Translations under genes and position numbers: made by a program
Shown: in pieces, positions 14,759 to 21,190 of the stretch
Layout: each line of letters starts with the position of its first letter
Numbering within the stretch: the first letter of the stretch is position 1
Source of the DNA: CAYVWB01 sp964455395
GTDB taxonomy: Bacteria; Desulfobacterota; Desulfovibrionia; Desulfovibrionales; Desulfovibrionaceae
Assembly: GCA_964455395.1 (NCBI GenBank)
Contig: CAYVWB010000072.1
Span: 1-21,190 of the forward strand
DNA: 21,190 nucleotides
Direction of reading: 5' to 3'
The notes under the pieces: generated by a model
The model's database searches: none
What the model saw: the letters and a program-made list of their open reading frames with translations, nothing else
Told to the model about the DNA's origin: nothing

Positions 14759-15131
14759 GGGGGCTGCGCCTTGCGGCGTGGACGCCGCTGGTGCAGACGG
14801 TCGCCTCGAAGGCCTGCACGGGTGCTTCCTTTTTGTCCGGACACGGCTCCAATACAGCCTGCGCCAAGCTGATGAGGTCAGGCGTGGCGTAGCCGGAGTT
14901 CCTGGCATTCAACAGAATATTGCCTGTCTCCAATGTTTCCTGCGTGATGATGTGCGCGACCGCAGCCGGCAGTTCCTGCGGCAGGCCTGCTGCGGACGGG
15001 TCCATGGGCTCGCCTTGGCTGTCGGTGAAGCGCAGGGAGTATTCGATCCGCTCCGTTGGAATGATGACGAGATATTCCAAGGTGCTGGAATGATCGCGTC
15101 CGTCCGGTGACCGTTTGCAGACCTGGGACAT
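14604..15131 (-). CDS. Hypothetical protein overlapping the GT2 gene end
   Basis: 175 residues from ATG 15131, chosen because GAGGA lies 4 bases upstream; an in-frame GTG at 15185 and ATG at 15152 lack a site, and an in-frame TGA lies just upstream. The first ~115 residues have normal coding bias for the genome (mostly G or C in third positions) and read like a folded protein: STLEYLVIIPTERIEYSLRF, ELPAAVAHIITQETLETGNI, PDLISLAQAVLEPC. The last ~55 residues lie antisense to the GT2 gene and are low-complexity Arg/Pro/Ala, so the original stop may have been lost or the tail may be unstructured. I do not recognise the family. It lies downstream of the dsr terminator on the same strand, so it would need its own promoter. 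Confidence 0.5.
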   Translation of the reverse strand: MSQVCKRSPDGRDHSSTLEYLVIIPTERIEYSLRFTDSQGEPMDPSAAGLPQELPAAVAHIITQETLETGNILLNARNSGYATPDLISLAQAVLEPCPDKKEAPVQAFEATVCTSGVHAARRSPLTPASSPPTARRRAARPGPAPAPGTESAAARPAPPTRPTAQPALQTADRSL

Positions 15132-15332
15132 TCCGTCCTCGCGGCAATCCATCACCGCCAGAGGGCAGGTGACCCCCGCGGACACACTGTTGCCTGTCGA
15201 GCGGTCCCTCGCTCAAGGCGCCGCCACACTGTCTGCGCCGAGGCTTGGAAATGTCGAGTGATGACGACGTCGATGCGCGTTCCAGGGAAGCAGTACTCGT
15301 TCGTCAGATAGCAGGTCCATCGAATGCGCGCG

Positions 15333-15364
15333 AAAAAGCCCCCCACCCGAAAAGGGCGGGGGGC
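15333..15364 (-). terminator. Rho-independent terminator of the dsr operon
   Basis: Read on the minus strand: stem GCCCCCCGCCC, loop TTTTC, stem GGGTGGGGGGC (one mismatch in 11 pairs), then TTTTT. It lies about 30 bases after the dsrP stop codon. The stem is very GC-rich and followed at once by the T-run, so the call is firm for this strand. Confidence 0.9.
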
Positions 15365-15392
15365 TTGTGTGTGGTGAAGGGCCGCGCTCGGA

Positions 15393-16598
15393 CTAGGCCA
15401 GGTTCATGGCCTTTTTCTGGAGTTCCGAGGGTTCCTTGTCGATGGTGCCGGTCTCGGTCTTCACGTCGAGGGCGATCTTCCAGAACACGGTGATGATCAT
15501 CGCGCCCACGGCGTAGATGCCCACTGTGATGGCGAGCTCGGGGACAGTCGGGAGATACGCCGTCACCTTGTCGAAGGGGTTGGGGGTGAACCCGCCGACG
15601 ATGAGGCCGATGCCTTTGTCGATGTAAGTGGCGACGAAGAGCAGCAGCAGGGCCCAGGGGAGCACGCTGTGGTTGTCGCGGGTCTTGGCCGGGATGAGCA
15701 GCGCAAGACTGATGGCGGTGCAGATCACGGCGAACCACATGAACGGCGCCCATTCGGCGTGGCCGTCATAGCCGGAGAAGAGGTAGATGATGGAGTGCTG
15801 GTGACCCGGGACGCCCGAGTAGAAGGCGGTGAAGAGCTCCAGCAGGTAGAAGAAGACGTTCACACACATGGCGTAGGTGATGATCTTCGCCACGCTCTTG
15901 ATGGCTTCCGTGCCGGCGCGGAAGGGGGTGAGCTTCTGCAGCAGGAAGACGAGCAGCAGCAGGATAGCCGGACCGGAGGCGAAAGCCGACGCCAGGAAGC
16001 GTGCAGCCAGAATGGCTGTGAGCCAGTAGTGGCGGCCGGGCAGACCCGCGTAGAGGAACGCCGTGACGGTGTGGATGGAGAACGCCCAGATGATGGAGAG
16101 GTAGATGAAGTACTTCAGCCACTTGGGCGGGGTGACGTAGTTCCGCTCGCTTTCCAGGGTGATCCACCCGATGAAGAGGTTCAGGAACATGTAGACGTTC
16201 AGCACGATCATGTCCCAGAAGAGGATGGAGCCCGGGGTGGGGAAGAGCACCACGTTGAAGAGCCGCTGCGGCTGGCCCAGGTCCACGATGACGAAGAGCA
16301 GGCACATGAAGACCGCGGCGATGGCGAGGAACTCGCCGAGGATGATGATCTTCTTGAATTGCTTGTAGTGGTGGAAGTAGGCGGGCAACACGAGCATGAC
16401 CGCCGAAGCGGCGACGCCCACCAGGTACGTGAGCTGGGCGATGTAGAAACCCCAGGACACGTCGCGGGAGAGGCCGGTGATTTGCAGACCGTAGTGGAGC
16501 TGGACCAGGTACGCGGTCATGCCCATGCCGGCGATGGCCGCAAGGAAGACGAGCCAGATCCAGTACGCTGGTGATCCTTTCAGCGCTTTTTCAAGCAT
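15393..16598 (-). CDS. dsrP: DsrP, NrfD-type integral membrane quinol subunit
   Basis: 401 residues, nearly all hydrophobic, with about ten membrane helices typical of NrfD/PsrC-like subunits. Examples are AYWIWLVFLAAIAGMGMTAY at the N-terminus and WALLLLFVATYIDKGIGLIV near the end. DsrP anchors the periplasmic DsrJ-DsrO module and exchanges electrons with the menaquinone pool without binding heme in most relatives. The start MLEKALKG at 16598 is supported by AGGGGAT 5 bases upstream; the longer reading frame to 16688 would run into dsrO and is rejected. The gap to dsrO is 10 bases. Last gene of the dsr operon, followed by the terminator. Confidence 0.93.
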   Translation of the reverse strand: MLEKALKGSPAYWIWLVFLAAIAGMGMTAYLVQLHYGLQITGLSRDVSWGFYIAQLTYLVGVAASAVMLVLPAYFHHYKQFKKIIILGEFLAIAAVFMCLLFVIVDLGQPQRLFNVVLFPTPGSILFWDMIVLNVYMFLNLFIGWITLESERNYVTPPKWLKYFIYLSIIWAFSIHTVTAFLYAGLPGRHYWLTAILAARFLASAFASGPAILLLLVFLLQKLTPFRAGTEAIKSVAKIITYAMCVNVFFYLLELFTAFYSGVPGHQHSIIYLFSGYDGHAEWAPFMWFAVICTAISLALLIPAKTRDNHSVLPWALLLLFVATYIDKGIGLIVGGFTPNPFDKVTAYLPTVPELAITVGIYAVGAMIITVFWKIALDVKTETGTIDKEPSELQKKAMNLA

Positions 16599-16608
16599 GA
16601 CGATCCCC

Positions 16609-17418
16609 TTAGATGATGTAGTAAACGCTGGGTTCGGTGCCCAGCATCGTTTTGCGGCGGAGGCTGTAATTCTCGCGCAGGGCTTCACGGACGGTGGACT
16701 TGGGATCGTCCAGGTCGCCGAAGAGTATGCCGCCTTCGGAGGCTTCCACGCAGGCGGGCATCTTGCCGAAGGCCAGTCGCTCGGAGCAGAAGCTGCATTT
16801 CTCCACGACGCCCATCATGCGCATGGGGTAGTCGGGATTCATGTTCTTGATGTAGGGCTCCGGGTTCTTGAAGTTGAAGCTGCGCGCGCCGTAGGGGCAA
16901 CCCGCCATGCAGAAACGACAGCCGATGCAGCGATGCATGTCCATGATGACGATGCCGTCGGACTTGCGTTTGAAGGTGGCTTTGGTGGGGCACACCCGCA
17001 CGCAGGGGGGGTTCTCGCAGTGGTTGCACAAGAGCAGGAACTGGCGTTCTTGCACGTCCTCGGCGAGGTAGTAGTTCTTTTCCTTGAAGGTGGCGTAGAA
17101 CGTGTCCGTCCAGAGCCATTTCACTTCCGTGTAGTCGCTCTCGATGGTGGGGACGTTGTGGTAGTCGTGACACGCTGCGATGCACTTCTTCTGCAGCACG
17201 GGGTCCGCCATCTTGCGGGTGTCGATGACCATGGCCCAGTGGGTGGCGGTGAGCGCGTTTTCGGGTTTGCTCATGCCTTCGGGCAGCGGCTCCGGCTCGT
17301 AGGGAGTCTTCTCTTTGCCGCCAGCGGCGAGGGCGGCGTGGGGCAGAGCGCAAGCCGAACCGACGCCGAGCGCCGTGGCGCCAGCGAGCTTGAGGAAGTC
17401 GCGTCTGTTCTTTTTCAT
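16609..17418 (-). CDS. dsrO: DsrO, periplasmic iron-sulfur subunit with Tat signal
   Basis: 269 residues. The N-terminus MKKNRRDFLKLAGATALGVG is a twin-arginine signal (R5-R6), cleaved after about residue 32, so the protein is exported folded. Clusters: C131-x2-C134-x4-C139-x3-C143, then C164-x2-C167-x2-C170-x3-C174, then CSFCSERLAFGKMPAC toward the C-terminus. The N-terminal site has only C79 and C83. Thirteen cysteines in the mature part fit three [4Fe-4S] clusters rather than the four of DmsB-like proteins. DsrO carries electrons between DsrJ and DsrP. Its ATG overlaps the dsrJ TGA by four bases (ATGA), giving translational coupling. Confidence 0.95.
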   Translation of the reverse strand: MKKNRRDFLKLAGATALGVGSACALPHAALAAGGKEKTPYEPEPLPEGMSKPENALTATHWAMVIDTRKMADPVLQKKCIAACHDYHNVPTIESDYTEVKWLWTDTFYATFKEKNYYLAEDVQERQFLLLCNHCENPPCVRVCPTKATFKRKSDGIVIMDMHRCIGCRFCMAGCPYGARSFNFKNPEPYIKNMNPDYPMRMMGVVEKCSFCSERLAFGKMPACVEASEGGILFGDLDDPKSTVREALRENYSLRRKTMLGTEPSVYYII

Positions 17419-17798
17419 TGCTGGTTCCCCCTTGGGGCCACGTGGCAGTCCCAGCAGTAGGGATCAACGCCGTTGGAGGCGTGGCACGTGTCGCAGAATT
17501 CTTCCTTGTTGGTGTGGCAGTCCATGCAGGTGTTCTGCAGGCTCATGTTCCAAACCTCGCCGTCGGAAGCGGTCCACATGCGTGCGCCGTCGCGGACCAC
17601 GGCGTCGCGCCAGACGTCCAGGATGACGAAGTGTTCCGCGCGCATGACGTCGACGGGTTCGATGCATTCCTTCTTGTCAGCAGGGAGCGCCACTGTGGGC
17701 GGCTCGTACGCCGGCTGGAAGACGTTCCACCAGAAGGGCAGCGTCGCCAGCACGATGAAGACGATGATGCCAGGGACGATGTACTTGGCGTTGTGCAT
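17415..17798 (-). CDS. dsrJ: DsrJ, periplasmic triheme cytochrome c
   Basis: 127 residues. An uncleaved N-terminal membrane helix (YIVPGIIVFIVLATLPFWW) anchors it. Three heme c motifs are C91-x2-C94-H95, C102-x2-C105-H106 and C115-x2-C118-H119. C45, in KKECIEP, matches the cysteine that gives one DsrJ heme its unusual His/Cys axial ligation in Allochromatium vinosum (established for the family; here a positional match). Role: redox chemistry or electron transfer with a periplasmic partner of unknown identity. GGAGG lies 10 bases before the start, inside the end of dsrK; the two genes are 2 bases apart. Confidence 0.95.
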   Translation of the reverse strand: MHNAKYIVPGIIVFIVLATLPFWWNVFQPAYEPPTVALPADKKECIEPVDVMRAEHFVILDVWRDAVVRDGARMWTASDGEVWNMSLQNTCMDCHTNKEEFCDTCHASNGVDPYCWDCHVAPRGNQQ

Positions 17799-17800
17799 GG

Positions 17801-19408
17801 TTATTCATCCTCCAGCCCGGGCAGATCTTCCTGCCTGAGGTCCATGGTGCGTTCCTTCTCACCTTTCATGATGAGGGCGTTGCCCACCAGTTCGTGCACG
17901 CCGGTGATGCCCACGCCGGGCGCCCAGTAGTCCGCCAGGGGAATGAGGGTCGCACGGTCGATGGCGCAGATGCACGACATGGTGTTCACGCCGTGATTGC
18001 GTTGCACGTGGCGCAAGGCATTGCCGCGTGGCAAGCCGCCGCGCATGCGGATCTCCATGATCTCGTCCGTGTTCAGACCGGAGCCGCCAGCGCAGCAGTA
18101 GGTCTGTTCCCGGATGGTGGAGGGGGGCATCTCGTAGAAGTGGTTGCAGCAGCCTTTGATCACTTCGCGGGGTTCTTCGAAGAGGCCCATGCCCCGCGCG
18201 GGGTTGCAGGAGTCGTGGAAGGTCACGCGCAGGTGGTCGTTGCGGCGTTTGTCCAGGCGGATCTTGTCGTGCTTGATGAGGTCCGCCGTGAATTCCGCGA
18301 TGTGCAGCATCTTGGTCTGCCTGGCGCTGTCGAAGACGGTGCCTGTGATGGGGCTCTTGGGCGTCTCCAGGAAGTCTGCGGGGCCGTTGTGCGTGTCCAT
18401 GTACTGGTTGATGACCCGCCACATGTGGCCGCACTCCCCGCCGAGGATCCATTTGGCGCCCAGGCGCTCGGCTTCCGCGTACATCTTGGCGTTCAGCTTC
18501 TTCATCATCTCGTGGGAGGTGAAGAGACCGAAGTTGCCGCCTTCCGACGCATACGTGGAGAGCGTGTAGTCCAGCCCGATCTCATGGAAGAGCATGAGAT
18601 AGCCCATGAAGGTGTAGACGCCGGGGTCGGCGAAGATGTCCCCGGAGGGGGTGATGAAGATCACCTCGTGACCGGGCTCGTTCATGGGAGGATTGATGCG
18701 GATGCCCGTGACTTCCTCGATGTCTTCGCAGAGGAAGTCCACGATGTCCTTGAAGGCGTGGGGCTGGATGCCCAAGTGGTTGCCCATGCGGTTGCAGTTG
18801 CGCACAGGCTCCATGATCCAGTTGATGCCGATGCCGAGCATGTGCAGCAGCTCCCGGGCCATCATGGTCACTTCCGCAGTGTCGATGCCGTAGGGGCAGT
18901 ACAGGGAGCAGCGGCGGCACTCGGTGCATTGGTAGAAGTAGTAGAACCACTCCTTCACCACCTCTTGCGTCACGGGGCGCGCGCCAGCCAGTTTGCCCAG
19001 AATCTTGCCGGCGGTGGTGAACTCCTTGCGGTAGATGGAGCGCAGCAGCTCGGCGCGCAGCACGGGCATGTTCTTGGGGTCGCCGCCGCCCACGTAGAAG
19101 TGGCACTTGTCAGCGCAAGCGCCGCAGCGCACGCAGATATCCATGAAGATCTTGAAGGAGCGGTAGCGCGTCAGGCGGTCCTTCATGCCCTCGTGGAGGA
19201 TCTCCATCCAGTTTTCAGGCAGTTGCCAGTCGTCGTCCTTGGGGGACCACACGCGGGGGTTGGGGAACCCGATTTCTTCGATGATCTCGGGTTTGGCCGG
19301 GTAGCAGAAGTTCCCGTCGCGGAAGACGGGCTTTTGCTCCATCCACCCCTGGGTCGGCATGCGGTAGTTTATCTTCAGAAGCTCTTCGGGAGTGGGAACG
19401 TTGGCCAT
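17801..19408 (-). CDS. dsrK: DsrK, HdrD-like cytoplasmic iron-sulfur subunit
   Basis: 535 residues. Two ferredoxin-type [4Fe-4S] motifs, C92-x2-C95-x2-C98-x3-C102 and C161-x2-C164-x2-C167-x3-C171, precede a CCG-type cysteine-rich domain with DSCNPARGMG, a CC pair in KGCCNHFYEMP and CCAGGSGL. This matches the heterodisulfide-reductase catalytic site, thought to reduce the DsrC trisulfide. No membrane helix: it sits on the cytoplasmic face, bound to DsrM. The start has AAGGAGAAGG before the ATG at 19408. It is 15 bases after dsrM and 2 bases before dsrJ. Confidence 0.95.
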   Translation of the reverse strand: MANVPTPEELLKINYRMPTQGWMEQKPVFRDGNFCYPAKPEIIEEIGFPNPRVWSPKDDDWQLPENWMEILHEGMKDRLTRYRSFKIFMDICVRCGACADKCHFYVGGGDPKNMPVLRAELLRSIYRKEFTTAGKILGKLAGARPVTQEVVKEWFYYFYQCTECRRCSLYCPYGIDTAEVTMMARELLHMLGIGINWIMEPVRNCNRMGNHLGIQPHAFKDIVDFLCEDIEEVTGIRINPPMNEPGHEVIFITPSGDIFADPGVYTFMGYLMLFHEIGLDYTLSTYASEGGNFGLFTSHEMMKKLNAKMYAEAERLGAKWILGGECGHMWRVINQYMDTHNGPADFLETPKSPITGTVFDSARQTKMLHIAEFTADLIKHDKIRLDKRRNDHLRVTFHDSCNPARGMGLFEEPREVIKGCCNHFYEMPPSTIREQTYCCAGGSGLNTDEIMEIRMRGGLPRGNALRHVQRNHGVNTMSCICAIDRATLIPLADYWAPGVGITGVHELVGNALIMKGEKERTMDLRQEDLPGLEDE

Positions 19409-19423
19409 GGGCCTTCTCCTTGC

Positions 19424-20452
19424 TTAGGCGTCAGCCTTCTTGTCGTTGTCGTCGAGCCCTTTCTCCACCGGCAGCCCCGCTTCCACCATGACCTCGCGGA
19501 AGTCGTTCTCGTAGGCCTCGTAGGTGTGGAACTTCTTCGGCGGGTTCCAGGGGTTCTCGTGGCGGCGCATGCGCGAGTCGTTGGGCAGGTTCCGCGTGGG
19601 TGAAAGGAACACGCCGCCCATGTGCATGAGCTTGGAGAACGGGAAGTAGAAGAGCAGTACGCACACCAGGAAGAGGTGCGTGTAGAACATGGGGGAGACG
19701 CCATCCACGATGACAGGCGAGAACTGCACCAAGCCCATGGTCATCGTCTTCACGCCGTTGATGTCCGTATGCCCGAAGTAGCGAATCCAGATGCCCGTGC
19801 AGACGATGCCCAGAATGAGCATGAGCGGGAAGTAGTCGCTGATCAGCGAGATGTAGCGCACCTTGTTGTCGAAAACCCGGCGCAGCAGCAAAAAGAGCAG
19901 CGCCGCCACGATGATGAGGTCCGTCTGCATCACCCGGGGGGCGCCGATCTGCAGGATGCCGTCGAACATCTCCGTGATTTCGACAAGGAAGGGCACCGGC
20001 TCCATGAAGAAGCGGAAGTGCCGAATGAAGATGATCAGGAAGCAGTAATGGAACGCCAGACCGAAAAGCCACAGCCATTTGGCCGAGTAGTGCGACACGC
20101 GAGGTTCGTCGCCTTCCCACGAAAGACTCATGGACGTGTTGCGGAAGAGCGAGCGGAACGCCAGCACTTCCAGCGCCATGCGCGCCACAGTCCACTTCTT
20201 GTCCGGCGGGTTGGCGATGTAGTTGGGCGTGATCCACTCCAGCGAGTACTGCTGACCCGCTGTGGTGGGAATGCGGAACGGCACGGCCGAGCGGGCCCAG
20301 TCCACGATCTTTTTCACGAAAAAGACCACGAAGACTGTGACCGCAAGATAAGGAATCCAGGCCGCGAACAGCGATTTGAAGCCTGCCTCTGCGCCCATGT
20401 GCGCCAGAAAACCTAGCGCCAGGACGAGGAGTAAGGAGAGAAAGAATGACAT
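19424..20452 (-). CDS. dsrM: DsrM, NarI-like b-type cytochrome membrane subunit
   Basis: 342 residues with about five to six membrane helices: residues 2-22, a second ending in VVFFVKKIVDW, WLWLFGLAFHYCFLIIF, LIIVAALLFLLLRRVF, YFPLMLILGIVCTGIWI and FYTHLFLVCVLLFYFPF. Candidate heme b ligands are the histidines of GLAFHYC, FIRHFRF, MFYTHLF and SKLMHMGG. DsrM oxidises menaquinol and passes electrons to DsrK. The C-terminal ~60 residues are hydrophilic and cytoplasmic. GAGG lies 9 bases before the ATG. 32 bases separate it from the RsbRD-N gene upstream. Confidence 0.94.
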   Translation of the reverse strand: MSFFLSLLLVLALGFLAHMGAEAGFKSLFAAWIPYLAVTVFVVFFVKKIVDWARSAVPFRIPTTAGQQYSLEWITPNYIANPPDKKWTVARMALEVLAFRSLFRNTSMSLSWEGDEPRVSHYSAKWLWLFGLAFHYCFLIIFIRHFRFFMEPVPFLVEITEMFDGILQIGAPRVMQTDLIIVAALLFLLLRRVFDNKVRYISLISDYFPLMLILGIVCTGIWIRYFGHTDINGVKTMTMGLVQFSPVIVDGVSPMFYTHLFLVCVLLFYFPFSKLMHMGGVFLSPTRNLPNDSRMRRHENPWNPPKKFHTYEAYENDFREVMVEAGLPVEKGLDDNDKKADA

Positions 20453-20484
20453 GTACCCGTACCTCGCTTCATTCTTGCGATGAC

Positions 20485-21021
20485 TTAGTGTTTCGGGGCG
20501 TCAGGGTCCTCTGCCTGATCATAAAGTTCCTGCACGCGCTTGAGCAGGTAGCCGTGGCGACGTTTCACCTCGTCCACCTGCAGCTTCGTCACCTGCTCCT
20601 TGCACGCGCAGTACGTTTCGAACGCGAGAAGCGCCAAGCTATCTATTTTCGACTCGAACTGCAATAAATCCCAGAGGGTGGACTCCCCGCCCCCGAATTC
20701 CTTGGCGTACCGACGCGCCAAGGGCTTGAGCAGGAAGATGATCCCGGCGGCTTGCGTCGCCGTGAACTCCTGCACGGCCCGCACCCGGACGAGTTGATCC
20801 AGAGGCTCCTGGACCTTGTCGCTGTCCAAGCCTTCGCCGAGCAGCAGATCCACCAGCACGCGCGTGGCGCGCCGGGTTCGCTCGCTTATGGGGTTCTGGA
20901 ACGAATCCGCTTTTTTGCGCAGGAAACCCACGGTGTCCAGCGGATACGTCTGGAAGATGGCGTCGCACCAGGCTTCCGCCAGTTCTTCGCGGCGGGCCTG
21001 CAGTCGAGACATGTAGCTCAT
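20485..21021 (-). CDS. Stand-alone RsbRD N-terminal domain protein heading the dsr operon
   Basis: 178 residues, all helical, no membrane segment. The pattern ARREELAEAWCDAIFQTYP, then RRATRVLVDLLLGEG, PLDQLVRVRAVQEFTATQAAG and IIFLLKPLARRYAKEF matches the RsbRD-N (RsbT co-antagonist) sensory domain. Normal RsbR proteins continue with a STAS domain; this one ends in a charged helix. I recall such a gene heading dsrMKJOP in other sulfate reducers, which supports a role in sensing or assembly of the complex, but its function is unknown to me. ATG at 21021 has only a weak AAGACGA site; a second ATG at 21012 is possible. No other cytoplasmic partner such as RsbT is encoded nearby. Confidence 0.85.
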   Translation of the reverse strand: MSYMSRLQARREELAEAWCDAIFQTYPLDTVGFLRKKADSFQNPISERTRRATRVLVDLLLGEGLDSDKVQEPLDQLVRVRAVQEFTATQAAGIIFLLKPLARRYAKEFGGGESTLWDLLQFESKIDSLALLAFETYCACKEQVTKLQVDEVKRRHGYLLKRVQELYDQAEDPDAPKH

Positions 21022-21113
21022 GGTTATTCGTCTTCGTTTTCAGTAACTTGGCGCCAGTCTCCGAAAAATACCCTCAATCGGGGAGCGACGCTCGTCTGTC
21101 ACGGTCAGCTGTC

Positions 21114-21143
21114 GCTATAATGACTTTTGCGGACTTTGTCCAA
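21114..21143 (-). promoter_or_regulatory. Possible dsr operon promoter with overlapping palindrome
   Basis: Minus strand: TTGGAC (21143-21138), an 18-base spacer, then TATAGC (21119-21114), about 90 bases before the RsbRD-N start. The -35 overlaps a perfect inverted repeat GGAC-TTT-GTCC (21131-21141 on the plus strand), which could be a regulator site. Both hexamers are four-of-six matches, so the call is tentative. Confidence 0.3.
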
Positions 21144-21190
21144 AATAAAACAACCTCCCTCCACATGTCCTCCCACGGACTGTATTGCGG

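Noticed and set aside
11945..14908. A 987-codon open frame on the minus strand
   Set aside because: It is antisense to the GT4, radical SAM and GT2 genes, which have clear motifs. The translation is Arg/Gly/His/Ala-rich without recognisable domains; long antisense frames are common in high-GC DNA.
15152..15346. A 64-codon minus-strand frame upstream of the unknown gene
   Set aside because: It begins within the dsr terminator hairpin, shows no family features and overlaps the better-supported start at 15131 only in another frame.
16599..16688. Extended dsrP start overlapping dsrO
   Set aside because: The extra residues are a shadow of the dsrO end; the ATG at 16598 has a good ribosome binding site and matches the family N-terminus.
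17894..19603. A 569-codon plus-strand open frame
   Set aside because: Antisense to dsrK and the end of dsrM, which are certain; translation is Val/His/Ala-rich shadow sequence.
21116..21121. Perfect TATAAT on the plus strand as a promoter leading out of the window
   Set aside because: No acceptable -35 hexamer lies 16-18 bases upstream and no downstream plus-strand gene is visible in the window.
1..21190. CRISPR array, tRNA, rRNA or insertion sequence
   Set aside because: I looked for regularly spaced repeats, cloverleaf-like sequences, transposase motifs and terminal inverted repeats and saw none.

Overview
The window reads as a chromosomal segment of a GC-rich sulfate-reducing bacterium, most likely a Desulfovibrionales-type member of the Desulfobacterota. 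The strongest evidence is a complete dsrMKJOP operon (minus strand, 21021 to 15393), headed by a small RsbRD-N-domain gene and closed by a clear Rho-independent terminator. I recognise families from conserved motifs only; no database search was run.

Layout. (1) 1-1645, minus strand: a DEDD 3'-5' exonuclease, a secreted protein of unknown function and a truncated secreted EF-hand protein, probably co-transcribed. (2) 1844-9045, plus strand: a VanZ-like membrane protein, then a closely spaced five-gene run: pdxA-like dehydrogenase, orphan HyuA-like ATPase, class-II HDAC-like amidohydrolase with a C-terminal cysteine cluster, a fused SucC-SucD acyl-CoA synthetase, and an ABM-fold protein. (3) 9184-14758: a polysaccharide locus with a polyprenyl-phosphate sugar transferase (minus) divergent from a GT4 glycosyltransferase, a B12-binding radical SAM enzyme and a GT2 glycosyltransferase (plus). 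(4) 14604-15131, minus: a short unknown gene that overlaps the GT2 gene tail to tail. (5) 15333-21143, minus: dsr terminator, dsrP, dsrO, dsrJ, dsrK, dsrM, the RsbRD-N gene and a possible promoter.

How the parts work. DsrMKJOP is the membrane complex that links the menaquinone pool and periplasmic redox carriers to sulfite reduction (DsrC trisulfide) in the cytoplasm. The five-gene run at 2343-9045 is the best candidate for an undescribed pathway. It combines a zinc amidohydrolase, an ATP-dependent amide-ring or carboxylase-type ATPase without its usual HyuB partner, an NDP-forming acyl-CoA synthetase with an intact phosphohistidine, and a small ABM-fold protein. I infer that it degrades an acylated or cyclic amide to an acid activated as a CoA thioester, possibly with ATP gain. 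The substrate is unknown.

Base composition drops sharply between about 5800 and 9650, from about 65-72% to 35-53% GC in hand-counted 60-base samples. Both edges lie inside genes (the HDAC-like gene and the sugar transferase gene), which suggests homologous replacement from a lower-GC donor rather than a clean cassette insertion. No tRNA, rRNA, IS element, integrase or CRISPR array was seen, and no gene-free stretch exceeds 300 bases.
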